A DNA stretch of 64,000 nt, from positions 6,566,385 through 6,630,384 of the forward strand of contig NW_021167079.1 in NCBI RefSeq assembly GCF_003711515.1. The letters run 5' to 3'. Shown here in pieces: positions 44,990-55,751 of the stretch. The notes below the pieces were generated by a model that worked only from the letters and a program-made list of their open reading frames with translations, had not been told where the DNA came from and did no database searches. The DNA comes from Sodiomyces alkalinus F11 (taxonomy: Eukaryota; Ascomycota; Sordariomycetes; Glomerellales; Plectosphaerellaceae). Position 1 is the stretch's first letter. Every line of letters begins with the position of its first letter. Both the position numbers and the translations under genes were made by a program.

Positions 44990-46604
44990 TGTAACGTCCA
45001 ACACGATCGAGATTCAAGGAATGAGAGATGGCCAATATATCCGATGAGAAACACGATCTAGATATCCTTACGAGAGTGACCCAGATCAGTGATGAGTGCG
45101 TACTCTCAAGCAGGATGCGTGATGGTCGTGTTCTCGTAGAAATTGGTTGATGGTGGAGGGATCAGAACAGGAGAAGTTTGAGGGGGATTCTGGGGGGAAA
45201 TCAAGATCTCAGGTCAGTAACGTATCTCCGCAGGTACCTTGGGAAGGGACTAGAAGCAAAACCAGGAAGGTGGCCGTGTGTAAGGTAGTTATCTTTGGTA
45301 AGAAGTAGATTAAAGCAGGTAGGTACCGAAGATGAGGCGGCGATAGAGGGATGCGCCCGCCAGGGGAAGTACAGGGGAATCGGTGAAAGATGAAGAAATG
45401 GTAAAAGTACGTGGTGAGTAAGGTAGATAGCGCTCCCACGCGAGAGTAGGCTCAACAGATCAAACCAAGATCGGAAAGGATGTTCATCCTAATACTGCAG
45501 ACCTTGTAGTAAATAGAGCTTGTGCTAACTCCGTTCTGTGGCTCAGAAGCCTTCGTAAGGAGCCTGTGAAAGGGGGGTGTGGTTAGATCTTGCTGGGGGT
45601 AAGGTAGGGTAGAAGGAGGGATAAGAGATCAAGTGAAAGGGAAAGTGAAAACAACAGGGTAACTAGTCCAGGCACCCGCTAAAAGTATATCTGCTTGGGA
45701 AGGTAAGGTCGGCAGGATAAGGTAGGTAGCTTAAGCAGGTACTATAAGGTACGCGAAGCTCTCGAGGGAGGACGCGGAAGGTAAACCACATGGCCTATCC
45801 ACCTAATCAGTTGGCTATCACCAGGGAAAGTACCACGCAATTACCCAATAACTGTATGAGGGTGAAACCCAGATGACGAGGCAGGAGATAGGAAAAAGCC
45901 CGAAGCCTCGTGTATGGTGGATGAGTAGGAATGGAAAGCCCTCAGGGGTAATGAAGCCACCACTGAGCACACACGACCACGGTGTGTCTATCACACTGGA
46001 CCATAAATAACCCAAGGAGCATGATCGGAGGCTTCTCTGCGCACATTGAACTTTCGTGGGTCGGTCAGGCAGGTTCGGAGAATCCAGAGCCCCGTGAACC
46101 CGACTCCGTTGGACTCAGTAGGTAGTGCCAGCATAAGCACGGAAAGGGCTTGTCTTTTTCAACCTTTTCTTTTCCATTAACCCTGCATTGTCCTCTGTGT
46201 TTGTCATAAGGCCGATTTCCTCGGTAGACCAGGTGGTGAGACGGGCCCTAGCCACAGACGTCCAAATCGTCGCAGTCAAGGGGGTTAACAATGTGCCCTA
46301 TCCAAGATCATGTCGAGTGCGAATGGCAGGCCTCAACACATAAAAAGCTGCCTCGGTTCGGGGTAGACTTGGTATCCCCCCATTATCCGAGAAGTACGAC
46401 GCCGCGGATGCCCATCCGGAATTCGACTTCACGGAAGTACATACAGCAGTCTAGGTAAAGGTCTGACGTACTCATGGGGATTTTTTTCTTGTTTTTAATC
46501 ACGCTAACCGACGCCTCCATTGTCTCAAGGGGATCCGAGTATTCATCAACACGGCATTAATGGTACAGGTGTTCGTAGTGTACAGAGATGATCGTCTTCC
46601 TCGT
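44990..46604. other. Upstream region of the PUF gene
   Basis: About 1.6 kb between the PUF start and the mS33 stop, both on the minus strand. It carries many GGTAGGT/AAGGTA words (45230-45780) that may be promoter elements. No gene is recognised. Confidence 0.5.
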
Positions 46605-47091
46605 CTATTTCTTCCTCGGGTCGGCTATAGTAATGTCAGATTGAGCGCACAGATAGAGCTGTATAGACATGGAACTTCAAACTCACGCTTTGGACCCTTC
46701 TTCTTCTTCGGCGCGCTCTTGCCACGGGCTTTCAATCTGATTCCAACGCGTCAGTCTTTTATTCATTCGCAAAATTGGAACCAAGACGCACTCCACGATG
46801 TGCTCAAGACGATCTTCCTCTTTCTCGTCGAAGGTCGTAAGCTCAGGACCGAATTCGTTGAGGACATCTTGGAGAGTAGCGGTTTTCGGCGGATAATAGG
46901 CAGCCAGTGCAGGACCTCTTAGCCGTTGACGCAAAATCTTGTTACCCATTCGGATGCCGTCGGGATTATAGGTCGTGGCGAAGACTTGGCATTGGGCCTG
47001 TTGTGATAGACGTCAGTACTGCAAGGCCTGGAACTAGATAATGGTGACTTACCTTCATGAGGTCCAGCAACCTCGCTCGTGGAACGCTCAT
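46605..47091 (-). CDS. RSM27: Mitochondrial small-subunit ribosomal protein mS33 (RSM27)
   Basis: Four exons on the minus strand: 47091-47053, 46997-46792, 46736-46687 and 46624-46605; 104 residues. mS33 is a small basic protein of the mitoribosomal 37S subunit. The start MSVPRARLLDLMK-AQCQVFATTYNP and the core MGNKILRQRLRGPALAAYYPP...FGPEL-TFDEKEEDRLEHI are diagnostic. The C-terminal Lys-rich tail (ARGKSAPKKKKGPK) is assembled from the last three exons, ending DPRKK. Each intron has a good branch (CTGAC) and acceptor. The last exon is only 20 bases including the stop. If introns 2 and 3 are not removed, the frame is lost to an unrelated acidic tail or a longer readthrough. Divergent from the RNase III gene. 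Confidence 0.88.
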
Positions 47092-47441
47092 CTTGTTGTC
47101 ATGGTCCAGCGGTTTGTCTAGCTGTCTGGGTGAAGTTCGATTCTGCGACGCCCTCGAAACTCGACAAACATTTGATTGGCTTCATGGAGACCCACTATAT
47201 CGGAGACGGATCATCTCCTCCCCGAGAACAACCTTCGAAACAACACCCAAGATGACGATAAGAACCTTATCAGTCCGTAATGAGCCTGGTTTTTTTCGAC
47301 GGTGGCTCACTTATTATACCTACATCTCACCATCTTACAGTCTCGAATAGCAACGAACATAGCATGATTAATATTTTCATGAACCTACCAAACTTTCAAA
47401 TTTCCAGAACATAATTTCACAAAACACCCCGGTGGTCTAAA
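47092..47441. other. Bidirectional promoter mS33/RNase III
   Basis: Only 350 bases separate the two divergent start codons, so the genes probably share promoter DNA. An open frame of 97 codons (47057-47350) overlapping the first exon of mS33 is judged to be incidental. Confidence 0.6.
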
Positions 47442-48829
47442 ATGCCGAAGAGGCCCCGGGATGAAGCCGATTTCAATGGAAGTGAGGGCAACTCAGAGGC
47501 TAATAAGAGGCGAAACTTCGACCCAGCTATCGAGACAAACGAACAGGCCCTTGCATTGTTACTCAATCAAGCCGAGAACCTCATTGAACACCTCCGGAAA
47601 CTTCAGAAAGCCTCCTCTTCAGGAGTCTCAGTAGCGGTGGTTTCCCAGGGACAGCTGCTCCAGGATCTTCAAAGCGCGAGCACAGTGATTCTTCCTGCAG
47701 TTAGGTTGCTGGCGAAAGATGGAGTAAATACTCACCAAGTAAAGGATGTTGCCCGTGATGGCTCATCACGTGAGGTACGGCGTTCAAACACCGGAAGCAG
47801 TACACGACGGCTCCTTCTAACCGCATTTCACAGAATATCTCGGGCGCTGCATTATTACAGACACCGACCTCTGGCACGGCTGGCTCGCAATCCACACAGC
47901 CGCGAGCCTCGCAGGTGTCGTCTGTATCGGCGCCACCCGTGCCCTCTCCCCTCTTACTCACACCTTTCCAAGCAGAGAATATAGCTTCGTCTTTACCACC
48001 TCTGCCCCCAATACTGGACCAAACGCTAGAGACGGCCGTGTTCACCCACGCGGGGATGGCCAAAATTCAGAAGTCGCAGCTCAGCTATGACCGCCTTGAA
48101 TGGCTTGGGGACGCGTATTCGGAGCTGATTTCCTCTACTCTTCTCTTCAGCACTTTTGGTCGTGCTAGCCCTGGTCGCCTGTCACAGCTCCGAGAACTCC
48201 TTATCTGCAACTCTAACCTAGGAAAGTATGCGGCCAAGTATGGCCTCATGCAACGGGTACATCTTTCAGAAGAATTCAAGAATTCCAAGGATGCAAAAAA
48301 GATACCTGGTGATGTCTTTGAGGCATATGTTGCTGCCGTGATTCTCTCTGACCCGGAAAATGGTCTGCGTCGGGCGGGAGAATGGCTCAAAGCCCTCTAC
48401 AGCATGACCATCAAAGATCAGATTCGAGAATTGTCCAGAAAACCGGAAATGCGGCATATCGTCGAAATGGACAGAGAGCAAAAAGTTCCCATCGAAGAAG
48501 AGGTTCCACCGAAACAACGGCTCTCGACATTGATTGCTGTTCAAGGGGTAAAGCTGAGGTACGAAGACGATAAGGGTGGTCCGAAAAAGGACAAGTACAA
48601 TAACCGGTTAAATGTCTTTACGGTCAATCTATACCTAGATGGCTGGGGCGAGAAGAACAAATGGCTTGGAAAGGGCACCGACCTGAACAAGAAGGTGGCC
48701 GGTCAGAAGGCAGCACAGATGGCATTAGACAATGCCAGTCTGATGAAGAAGTACCGTGATAAGAAGCTCGCTTTTCTAGCGGCACGTGACGAGGAAGGGG
48801 CCGAGAATGACAATGTCGACTCGGAATAA
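47442..48829 (+). CDS. RNase III with C-terminal double-stranded RNA-binding domain
   Basis: Two exons: 47442-47723 and 47834-48829; 425 residues. It cleaves double-stranded RNA; the closest known roles are those of yeast Rnt1 and fission yeast Pac1 in rRNA, snRNA and snoRNA processing. The RNase III signature is RLEWLGDAYSELI. All four metal-binding acidic residues are in place: E183 and D187 in that signature, then D254 and E257 in GDVFEAYVAAVIL. The dsRNA-binding domain covers about the last 115 residues, ending with KKVAGQKAAQMALDN. The N-terminus opens with a basic MPKRPRDEAD...NKRR that could be a nuclear signal. The single intron (donor GTAAAT, branch TTCTAAC) is clear. Confidence 0.9.
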
Positions 48830-49433
48830 AGTGAAGATTTAACCACAGCGAGGATCATCTGGCTATATTTGCTTTTATCTTTTAATTTGAACGGGGTCCT
48901 GTCCCAGGATCCAGCTGATTGCTGTTCAATGTACGGAGAGAATGTCTTGGGGGCGTGCATTTTCACGTGTCTGCCATGCAGGTGCTTGAATCCGGGTACC
49001 TTACCTGTATGTACCTAATATAAGGTACCTTAAGGTATTAAGAGGAGTTGTCCCTCGGAGTCAACACAGCTGGGAGTGGGTCGGGTCCTTTTCGCCGAGG
49101 CAAATCATTCCCGAGCAACGGGGCATGAACGATAATGCGAGGAGCATTCTCATACCCTGAGATAGATAGGGCATCATCGAACTACGGGACCTTTCGTTGC
49201 ATTGATGCCGATGTTGTCATGATTGGAGATGCACGCCACAATGCCGAATTTCTACTTCGTAGGGGGCTAAGCTCGTTCTTTATTTTATCCAACTGGTCAA
49301 CTCCCACCATTCGTCCTAGCGCGTCTTCTCGTCATCGCGTCCTGAGAGCAACTTCCTTGGTCGGCTTGTTCGCAAACTGATATCCTGACCCTTCCGTTTT
49401 CCGGCTCACGCCCAGCGCAGGCAATAGATCAAC
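48830..49433. other. Intergenic between RNase III and ATG37
   Basis: About 600 bases. It contains a GGTACC cluster (48996-49038) with the words ACCTTACCTG, AAGGTACCTTAAGG and TAAGG. A short ORF (49135-49380) has no recognisable content. The last part is the probable promoter of ATG37. Confidence 0.5.
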
Positions 49434-50454
49434 ATGGCCGATTCCGTCGGTAGGTTCTACTCTCTGCAGGTACATCATTGGAGAGTTCTTATCGCACTGA
49501 CGGATCTTCTGTTCCCATAGATCGCGTCTTCGTTCATGCCCTGAACACTGTCAAGAAAATCCCCAAGACGGGTGCTTCGCGCCCCCCACCGTCTGACCGG
49601 CTTCGCCTCTACGGTCTCTATAAGCAAGCCATGGAAGGAGACGTTGACGGTGTTATGGAGCGTCCAACCGCTGCCACAGGTCTTAATGCGGAAGACCTGC
49701 AGCGGGAGAAGGACAAATGGGACGCTTGGAATTCTCAGTGCGGTCTCAGCAAAACCGAAGCCAAGAGGAGGTACATCGAGGCTTTAATCGATACAATGCA
49801 TCGTTATGCGACGACCCCGTACGTTTGCGGTCTTCTCCCCCCCGGAGACAAAGTATTCCTCCGAGTGCTAACAACCCCTCACACTCGGATAGGGACGCCA
49901 AGGAACTCGTCACTGAGTTAGAATTCGTGTGGAATCAGATCAAACACAACAGTCCCAGCGCATCGGACACGAAAGGTGCGGAAAGCGTAGCCTCTCGGGG
50001 TCGATACGTACACCCGGCTAGCGGGACGGCTGGGCCTATGAGAGTTCTGAAGCCCATGAGCGAGGACGATGCCGCAGAGAAAGCATCACAGCGCAGGATG
50101 GACGACGAGGATGGCGACGACGACGACGACGACGAAGATGGCGACCTATCTGGGAAAACACATTGGTCCCGTAGCGTCGAAAGGGCTCTCGTCAAGATGT
50201 CGGCCGAAGTCGCGGCATTGCGGGAGCAGATCACTACGGGGAGAGAATGGAGGGCGAAGAAGGAACGAAGTTTCCCAGCACGGCTCGGCTCGTTTGCATT
50301 GGTTGTTATGAAACACCTTGGTATCGACATCATCCTTCTGGTTCTAATCCTATTGTGGATGCGGAAGCGGAAGGACAGGAGGCTGGAGGACCTGGTGAGA
50401 GCTGGCCTGAAGCTGCTGCGGGAGTACATACGAAACGTCCTTCCCTCGAGATGA
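49434..50454 (+). CDS. ATG37: ATG37-like acyl-CoA-binding tail-anchored protein
   Basis: Three exons: 49434-49449 (16 bases), 49521-49818 and 49893-50454; 291 residues. An acyl-CoA-binding domain occupies the N-terminal 110 residues: RVFVHALNTVKKIP, SDRLRLYGLYKQAMEGDV and KDKWDAWNSQCGLSKTEAKRRYIEAL carry the family's acyl-CoA-binding and helix residues. A disordered acidic segment with an Asp run (about residues 200-215) follows. A predicted helix (ERALVKMSAEVAALREQI) comes next, then a C-terminal membrane segment near residue 250 (LGIDIILLVLILLW) with a positively charged tail. This architecture matches peroxisomal Atg37/ACBD5, needed for pexophagy and membrane contact. The role here is inferred by family. 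The tiny first exon encodes only MADSV plus one base. Confidence 0.88.
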
Positions 50455-51469
50455 CCACGTTCCGGATTTCTATCTCGACAATCTTTCAACTATGGAGGTC
50501 TGACCAACTCTGAATGCGGATGGCTTGGCCTCTACTCCATCTGCATCAGCTGACACTCTAGCGCTCTCGTGCTCCCATACCTCGAGGCGTTGAACGCAAT
50601 CTCTTGATGCGTCCCGCGGGAATCCGTAACTGGATCCGAAGGGGCATACGGTGCCTATCCAGTCCAATGGCGGTCAAAACAGCTCCAGCCACCACATCCG
50701 CTCATGTTCGTTTGATGAACAAGCGGAGCGACATGGCATGCCAAACTGGCCTCCAAGGAGCGCCGTCACTCAAGGGGACAACGATCCACAACATACAGCC
50801 CTTACACGCACCGGCAGACATGGCGGGTAAGCTGAAGCCTGGTGGGATGGACGTCACTTCCACCCTGCCCCTTTATTCAACCGAGGCAAAACACTCGGAC
50901 AAATCCACTGTCTATATTGAACTATGAAACGCCAGCGGTCATCGTATCTTCTCGGCCGTCTGGGACCGGGTAAAATCCCTCCCTGGGGGAGGTTGGAACC
51001 GGAGGCGTTGGGTGCGTCATGTCCAAGAGGACTGGCGTGAGTCTATGGCGAATAAAACGTAAGAATACATAGCCTTATATGAACAGGGTCACAAAGTGCC
51101 CCAGGAGGTAAGAAGGAATATACTGTGAAATTTGAAGCTACCGGGATCTTTCGACAGAGTACGAATACGGTTGAGGGATTCGATCCAGCGTGAAGTCCTC
51201 TCAGTCCTGATTCTGTGCGTGGTCTCGTAGCTTAGTCATCCATGCTATCCATGCTCATGGCTTCAGATCGTGACTTTTTGTGTTGTGCAGCACGACCCTT
51301 CTTAGCTTATTTATCATCCGTACAGCAAGCAAAACAGCCGCATCTGAAGATAATCCGGGAGGTGGAGAGTTGCAGCATCAAAAGGATCTCCAACCCTCAC
51401 CAATCAGCACACAGAGCTGTTTCTATCCAACGAGAGATTCCAGTTCCGGATTCACTTATTCGCATTCGC
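50455..51469. other. Intergenic after ATG37
   Basis: About 1 kb. An ORF of 107 codons (50604-50927) lies here on the plus strand but has no recognisable domain and no clear promoter, so it is not called. A frame continuous with the next gene opens at 51242. Confidence 0.45.
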
Positions 51470-52078
51470 ATGATGTCCTCAGCCAAGGACGAGTCCAAGT
51501 CCATGAGGGGCCATTTATCAGCACCGGTGCAAGGAGAGGGATCAATTCCGCCCTTGAAATACTTGTCTCCAGCAATCTTCGTCCCCCTCGAAAAATCTCT
51601 TCTGGAACCCTTCGATCCCCCGCGGGACAAGCTTGAGCGTCTCAAAGTGACACTCGACCGCCTTGACCGACATTCCGATCAAGTCCGGCAGAATTTATGG
51701 TCCATGTTCTTACGGGAGAGAGATCGGATCCTCCAAGACGCGAGGAAGGTCGAAGCAGCACACGGGGCGCAACTCCCGCCCATTGGTATCGTCGAAAGTG
51801 AGCGCGACACAATGCTGAAGAACATGATGGCTCCCCCGGATCCAGAAAAAGACTACAGAGCCATCCATCCACTTCCCACTCCTTCACAACCCGCCGTTCC
51901 GTTGACGACATGGAGAGAGCGGGCGGCTGACGAGCTGGTCAGTCTGGTCGAAGGTGCCATAGGAGAGATTGATGGCTTTGATATGGCGACAACGGAGGTC
52001 AAGGAGGGCTATCGTCAAGCCATTGAACGTGAGAAGGCCTCCGAGGCACGTTACTTAGGAAACCAAGAATCATTATGA
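51470..52078 (+). CDS. Hypothetical protein, helical and charged
   Basis: A single frame of 202 residues from 51470. An earlier in-frame ATG at 51242 would give 278 residues, but the extra N-terminus lacks the composition of the rest. I do not recognise the family. Residues about 55-90 form a charged helix (DKLERLKVTLDRLDRHSDQVRQNLW), followed by FLRERDRILQDARK and a second Glu/Arg-rich helix at the end (EGYRQAIEREKASEARYLG), with Pro-rich spacers. Small coiled-coil subunits of larger complexes look like this. Coding character is plausible from regular codon use and the length of the open frame. Confidence 0.55.
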   Translation: MMSSAKDESKSMRGHLSAPVQGEGSIPPLKYLSPAIFVPLEKSLLEPFDPPRDKLERLKVTLDRLDRHSDQVRQNLWSMFLRERDRILQDARKVEAAHGAQLPPIGIVESERDTMLKNMMAPPDPEKDYRAIHPLPTPSQPAVPLTTWRERAADELVSLVEGAIGEIDGFDMATTEVKEGYRQAIEREKASEARYLGNQESL

Positions 52079-52816
52079 GCTCGGGGCGGAGAGCCGAAGC
52101 TCGATTGCAGCCACGCTGAGATGTCCCGACACGAAACCCAGCACCAGGCACCGAGGAATATGTATAATTACGGTATTTGATTTCGCGTCGATGGGAATGA
52201 ATAGGCGTTGGTCAACAGTCAGGGTCGGGATTTCGTAAGTGAGCGAGACACTCAACGACTGCCAGCCGCTGTCCAAAAAGCAACATAACCTATAATTGTT
52301 ATAAGTAAAGAGAAATAGTGCCTCTGCACTCAGAAATGTAACGACCGGCGGTAAGAGGCAGCAGTCATTGAAGATTCTCCCATGCTTCCATAAACGGCGT
52401 CTGAAAGTGATTCATCTAGAGCACAAGATAGAGGGGAGCTCGATTGGCACACTGCGAGAGCAATGGTCAAGCTCACCTACGATAAAATGTGCCCAGGGTA
52501 CAATTTGTTGAAGGAAAGAAAGAGAGGAAACAAGAAGAACACCAGAATTTTTCCTGTAAGTACTCGGGAAGAATCAAAATGATTAGGTAATCAATTTTAT
52601 GCCTGAGGCATAGAGCCCCGGGCGAAGTAAGGTAGCCGGATAACCAATGAACGACGACGTAAATTAATCGCGAAGCTAATTCGTGTGCAGACCATTCGGA
52701 TCCCTCGAGCCGTAAAACGACGACGACCTTCTTTGCTCCATTCGCCTATCATACGGATACCCGCTTTCCCGCCTTTCCTCCCTCTCCTCTCAACCGCAAT
52801 CCGTCAAGGCGATACG
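52079..52816. other. Intergenic upstream of NUO78
   Basis: About 740 bases. The distal half is probably the 3' region of the preceding gene. The last 150 bases are pyrimidine-rich, CTTTCC/CCTCTCC-type, as expected for the promoter and leader of NUO78. An ORF from 52685 overlaps the start in the same region and is not called. Confidence 0.5.
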
Positions 52817-55391
52817 ATGCTCCGGCAGACTCTGGCTCGTTCGGCTTGGCGGACTGGCCGGCAGGCCGCCAATGCCTCGCGGACGTTTGCCACGACACCC
52901 CGGCGGAATGCCGAAGTCGAGCTCACAATTGGTATGAGAATGGATCCAAATCCATTTGATTCACCTGGCGTAATACGCATGCTGACTGGCTTTAATTCTA
53001 GATGGCACGAAGGTTTCAATTGAAGGTGGGATTGAAGATGTGTGCAAAAGCTTCTCGACGGGACAAGGTCAGCTAACGAGGGGTAGCTGGTTCTGCGCTC
53101 ATCCAAGCCTGCGAGAAGGCAGGCGTCACAGTTCCCAGGTTTGTTGTTGCCCACTATCCTATCTAGGGTATTCGATTAGGGACGGAAGAAGGACATTTTA
53201 ACTAACCACTTCTCGTAGATACTGCTATCATGAGTACGACCTTTCCGATCGATAACGATTCCGAACCCTGGCGACGGTAAGCTGACAAATGTAACAACAG
53301 GAAGCTCATGATTGCTGGCAACTGCCGAATGTGTTTGGTCGAAGTCGAGAAGGCACCGAAGCCCGTGGCATCATGTGCCTGGCCCGTCCAGCCCGGCATG
53401 GTCGTCAAGACCAATTCACCACTCACACACAAAGCCCGCGAGGGCGTCATGGAGTTCCTTTTGGCGAACCATCCCCTTGACTGCCCCATTTGCGATCAGG
53501 GTGGCGAGTGTGATCTCCAGGACCAGTCTATGCGGTACGGCGCCGACAGGGGACGCTTCCACGAAATTGGCGGCAAGCGTGCAGTGGAGGACAAGAACAT
53601 CGGCCCTCTGATCAAGACGTCCATGAACCGGTGTATTCACTGCACCAGATGTGTCCGTTTCGCCAACGACATTGCCGGTGCTCCCGAACTAGGCTCGACC
53701 GGCCGAGGCAACGATCTGCAGATCGGTACTTACCTCGAGCAGAACCTCGATTCCGAACTGTCCGGTAACGTCATCGACCTGTGCCCCGTCGGTGCCCTGA
53801 CCTCGAAGCCCTACGCCTTCCGCGCACGCCCCTGGGAACTGAAGCACTCCGAATCGATTGACGTTCTCGATGCCCTGGGTTCCAACATCCGCGTCGACTC
53901 CAGGGGCTTGGAGGTTATGCGAATCCTGCCGCGGCTCAACGACGATGTGAACGAAGAGTGGATCAACGACAAGACTAGGTTTGCTTGTGACGGCCTCAAG
54001 ACCCAGAGACTCACCATGCCTCTTGTCCGCCGCGAGGGCAAGTTCGAGCCGGCCGACTGGGAACAAGCCCTGACTGAGATCTCCCACGCTTACGCCGCCA
54101 TTCAGCCCAAGGGCAACGAGTTCAAGGCCATCGCCGGCCAGTTGACCGAGGTCGAGTCGCTGGTTGTCATGAAGGACCTGGCCAACAAGCTCGGCTCCGA
54201 CAATCTGGCCCTCGATATGCCCTCGGGCAACGGCCCCCTCGCTCACGGCATTGACGTCCGATCGAACTATCTCTTCAACTCGCAAATTGCCGGCGTTGAG
54301 GAGGCTGACGCCATCCTCATCGTGGGAAGCAACCCCAGGCACGAGGCTGCGGTTCTGAACGCCCGTATCAGGAAACAATGGCTGCGGTCGGATCTCGAGA
54401 TCGGTGTTGTTGGCGAGACTTGGAACTCGACCTTCGACTTCGAGCACCTCGGAACCGATCACGCTGCCCTGAAGAAGGCTCTCGCTGGTCCCTTCGGCAA
54501 GAAGCTCCAGGCTGCCAAGCGGCCGATGATCATCGTCGGCTCGGGTGTTACTGACCACGCCGATGCCAAGGCCTTTTACGAGACCATCGGTGCTTTCGTC
54601 GACAAGAATGCCGCCAACTTTGTAACGGAGGAATGGAACGGCTACAACGTTCTGCAGCGGGATGCCTCGAGGGTCGGCGCCTTCGAGGTCGGGTTCGTCC
54701 CTCCTTCCACGGCCGTTGCCGAGACCAAGCCCAAGTTTGTCTGGCTCCTCGGCGCCGACGAGTTCAACGAGGCCGACATTCCCAAGGACGCCTTCGTCGT
54801 GTATCAGGGCCACCACGGCGACCGCGGCGCTCAGATCGCCGATGTCGTCCTCCCCGGCGCCGCCTATACCGAGAAGGCGGGCACCTACATCAATACTGAG
54901 GGTCGCGTTCAGATGACTCGTGCCGCCGTCTCGCTGCCTGGTGCCGCCCGGACGGACTGGAAGATCATCCGCGCCGCTAGCGAGTTCCTCGGCGCTCCCC
55001 TACCTTACGACGACGTTGCCCAGGTCCGGGACCGCATGGTGGAGATCAGCCCGGCTCTTGCCGCCTACGACGTGGTTGAGCCTGTCGCTTTGCAACAGCT
55101 CAGCAAGGTGCAGCTTGTAGACCAGAACAAGGGCGGTAAGCCCAGCGGCGCCCCGCTGAAGAAGGTCATCGACAACTTCTACTTCACAGACGTCATCTCC
55201 AGGAGGTCAGTAGCTATTCTCCCAGCACCTTAATTATCACCTTCCATCTTTTTCTTTTACTGATATATTATAGCTCGCCAACAATGGCCCGGTGCTCTGC
55301 GGCGAAGGCCACTGGCGACCCCAGGACGAACTTGATGGCACCCGGAATGGAGGAGGACAAGCCTATGGGCCAGGTCGCGTACGGGGTGTAA
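52817..55391 (+). CDS. nuo78: NADH:ubiquinone oxidoreductase 78-kDa subunit (NDUFS1)
   Basis: Six exons: 52817-52931, 53002-53025 (24 bases), 53087-53138, 53219-53233 (15 bases), 53301-55205 and 55274-55391; 742 residues. This is the large iron-sulfur subunit of complex I on the matrix arm, carrying three Fe-S clusters. The first 27 or so residues (MLRQTLARSAWRTGRQ...) make a mitochondrial presequence. Cluster ligands are visible: C66, C77 and C80 in YCYHEKLMIAGNCRMC with a later Cys in SCAWP; HPLDCPICDQGGECDLQ with its preceding His; and RCIHCTRCVRFANDI. The fumarate-like molybdopterin fold follows (about residues 260-700) without cofactor, as in the family. Junctions are all in frame and have good branch sequences (AGCTAACG, ACTAACC, GCTGAC). 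It is convergent with SelO. Confidence 0.93.
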
Positions 55392-55751
55392 GTGGAGACG
55401 AAATCTTAAGCATCTGTACCGAGTAAAGACCTAGAGCTGGAACGGAAAGAGAAAGAAAGAACCACATGCTTCCTTTTATTTGGGTTGTTGGTCGCATTGT
55501 TTGTACATATAATCAAGAGAATGATGCGATCAGGAGTTGTTTTAGGGTAGGAGAATAAGAGAACAAGAAGCGTGAAGGCAGATAATCACGTCGTTTATTT
55601 CTTATCCACGTCCAGTCGGCAAATGGGTGCCGGTGTTGAAGAACAACATAGATAGCTTTCTCAATGGTAAGGCGACTCGTACATAACGACCACCTTTGTT
55701 GAACGGACGGTTGGGTGACTGGGTGATATTATACTATGAAAATCAGGAGAC
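55392..55751. other. Convergent 3' regions NUO78/SelO
   Basis: 360 bases of A/T-rich noncoding DNA between two stop codons, probably containing both 3' ends. No gene. Confidence 0.6.

Noticed and set aside
53689..54816. 375-codon minus-strand ORF within NUO78
   Set aside because: Antisense shadow of a strongly GC-biased coding exon; the sense protein is unmistakable.
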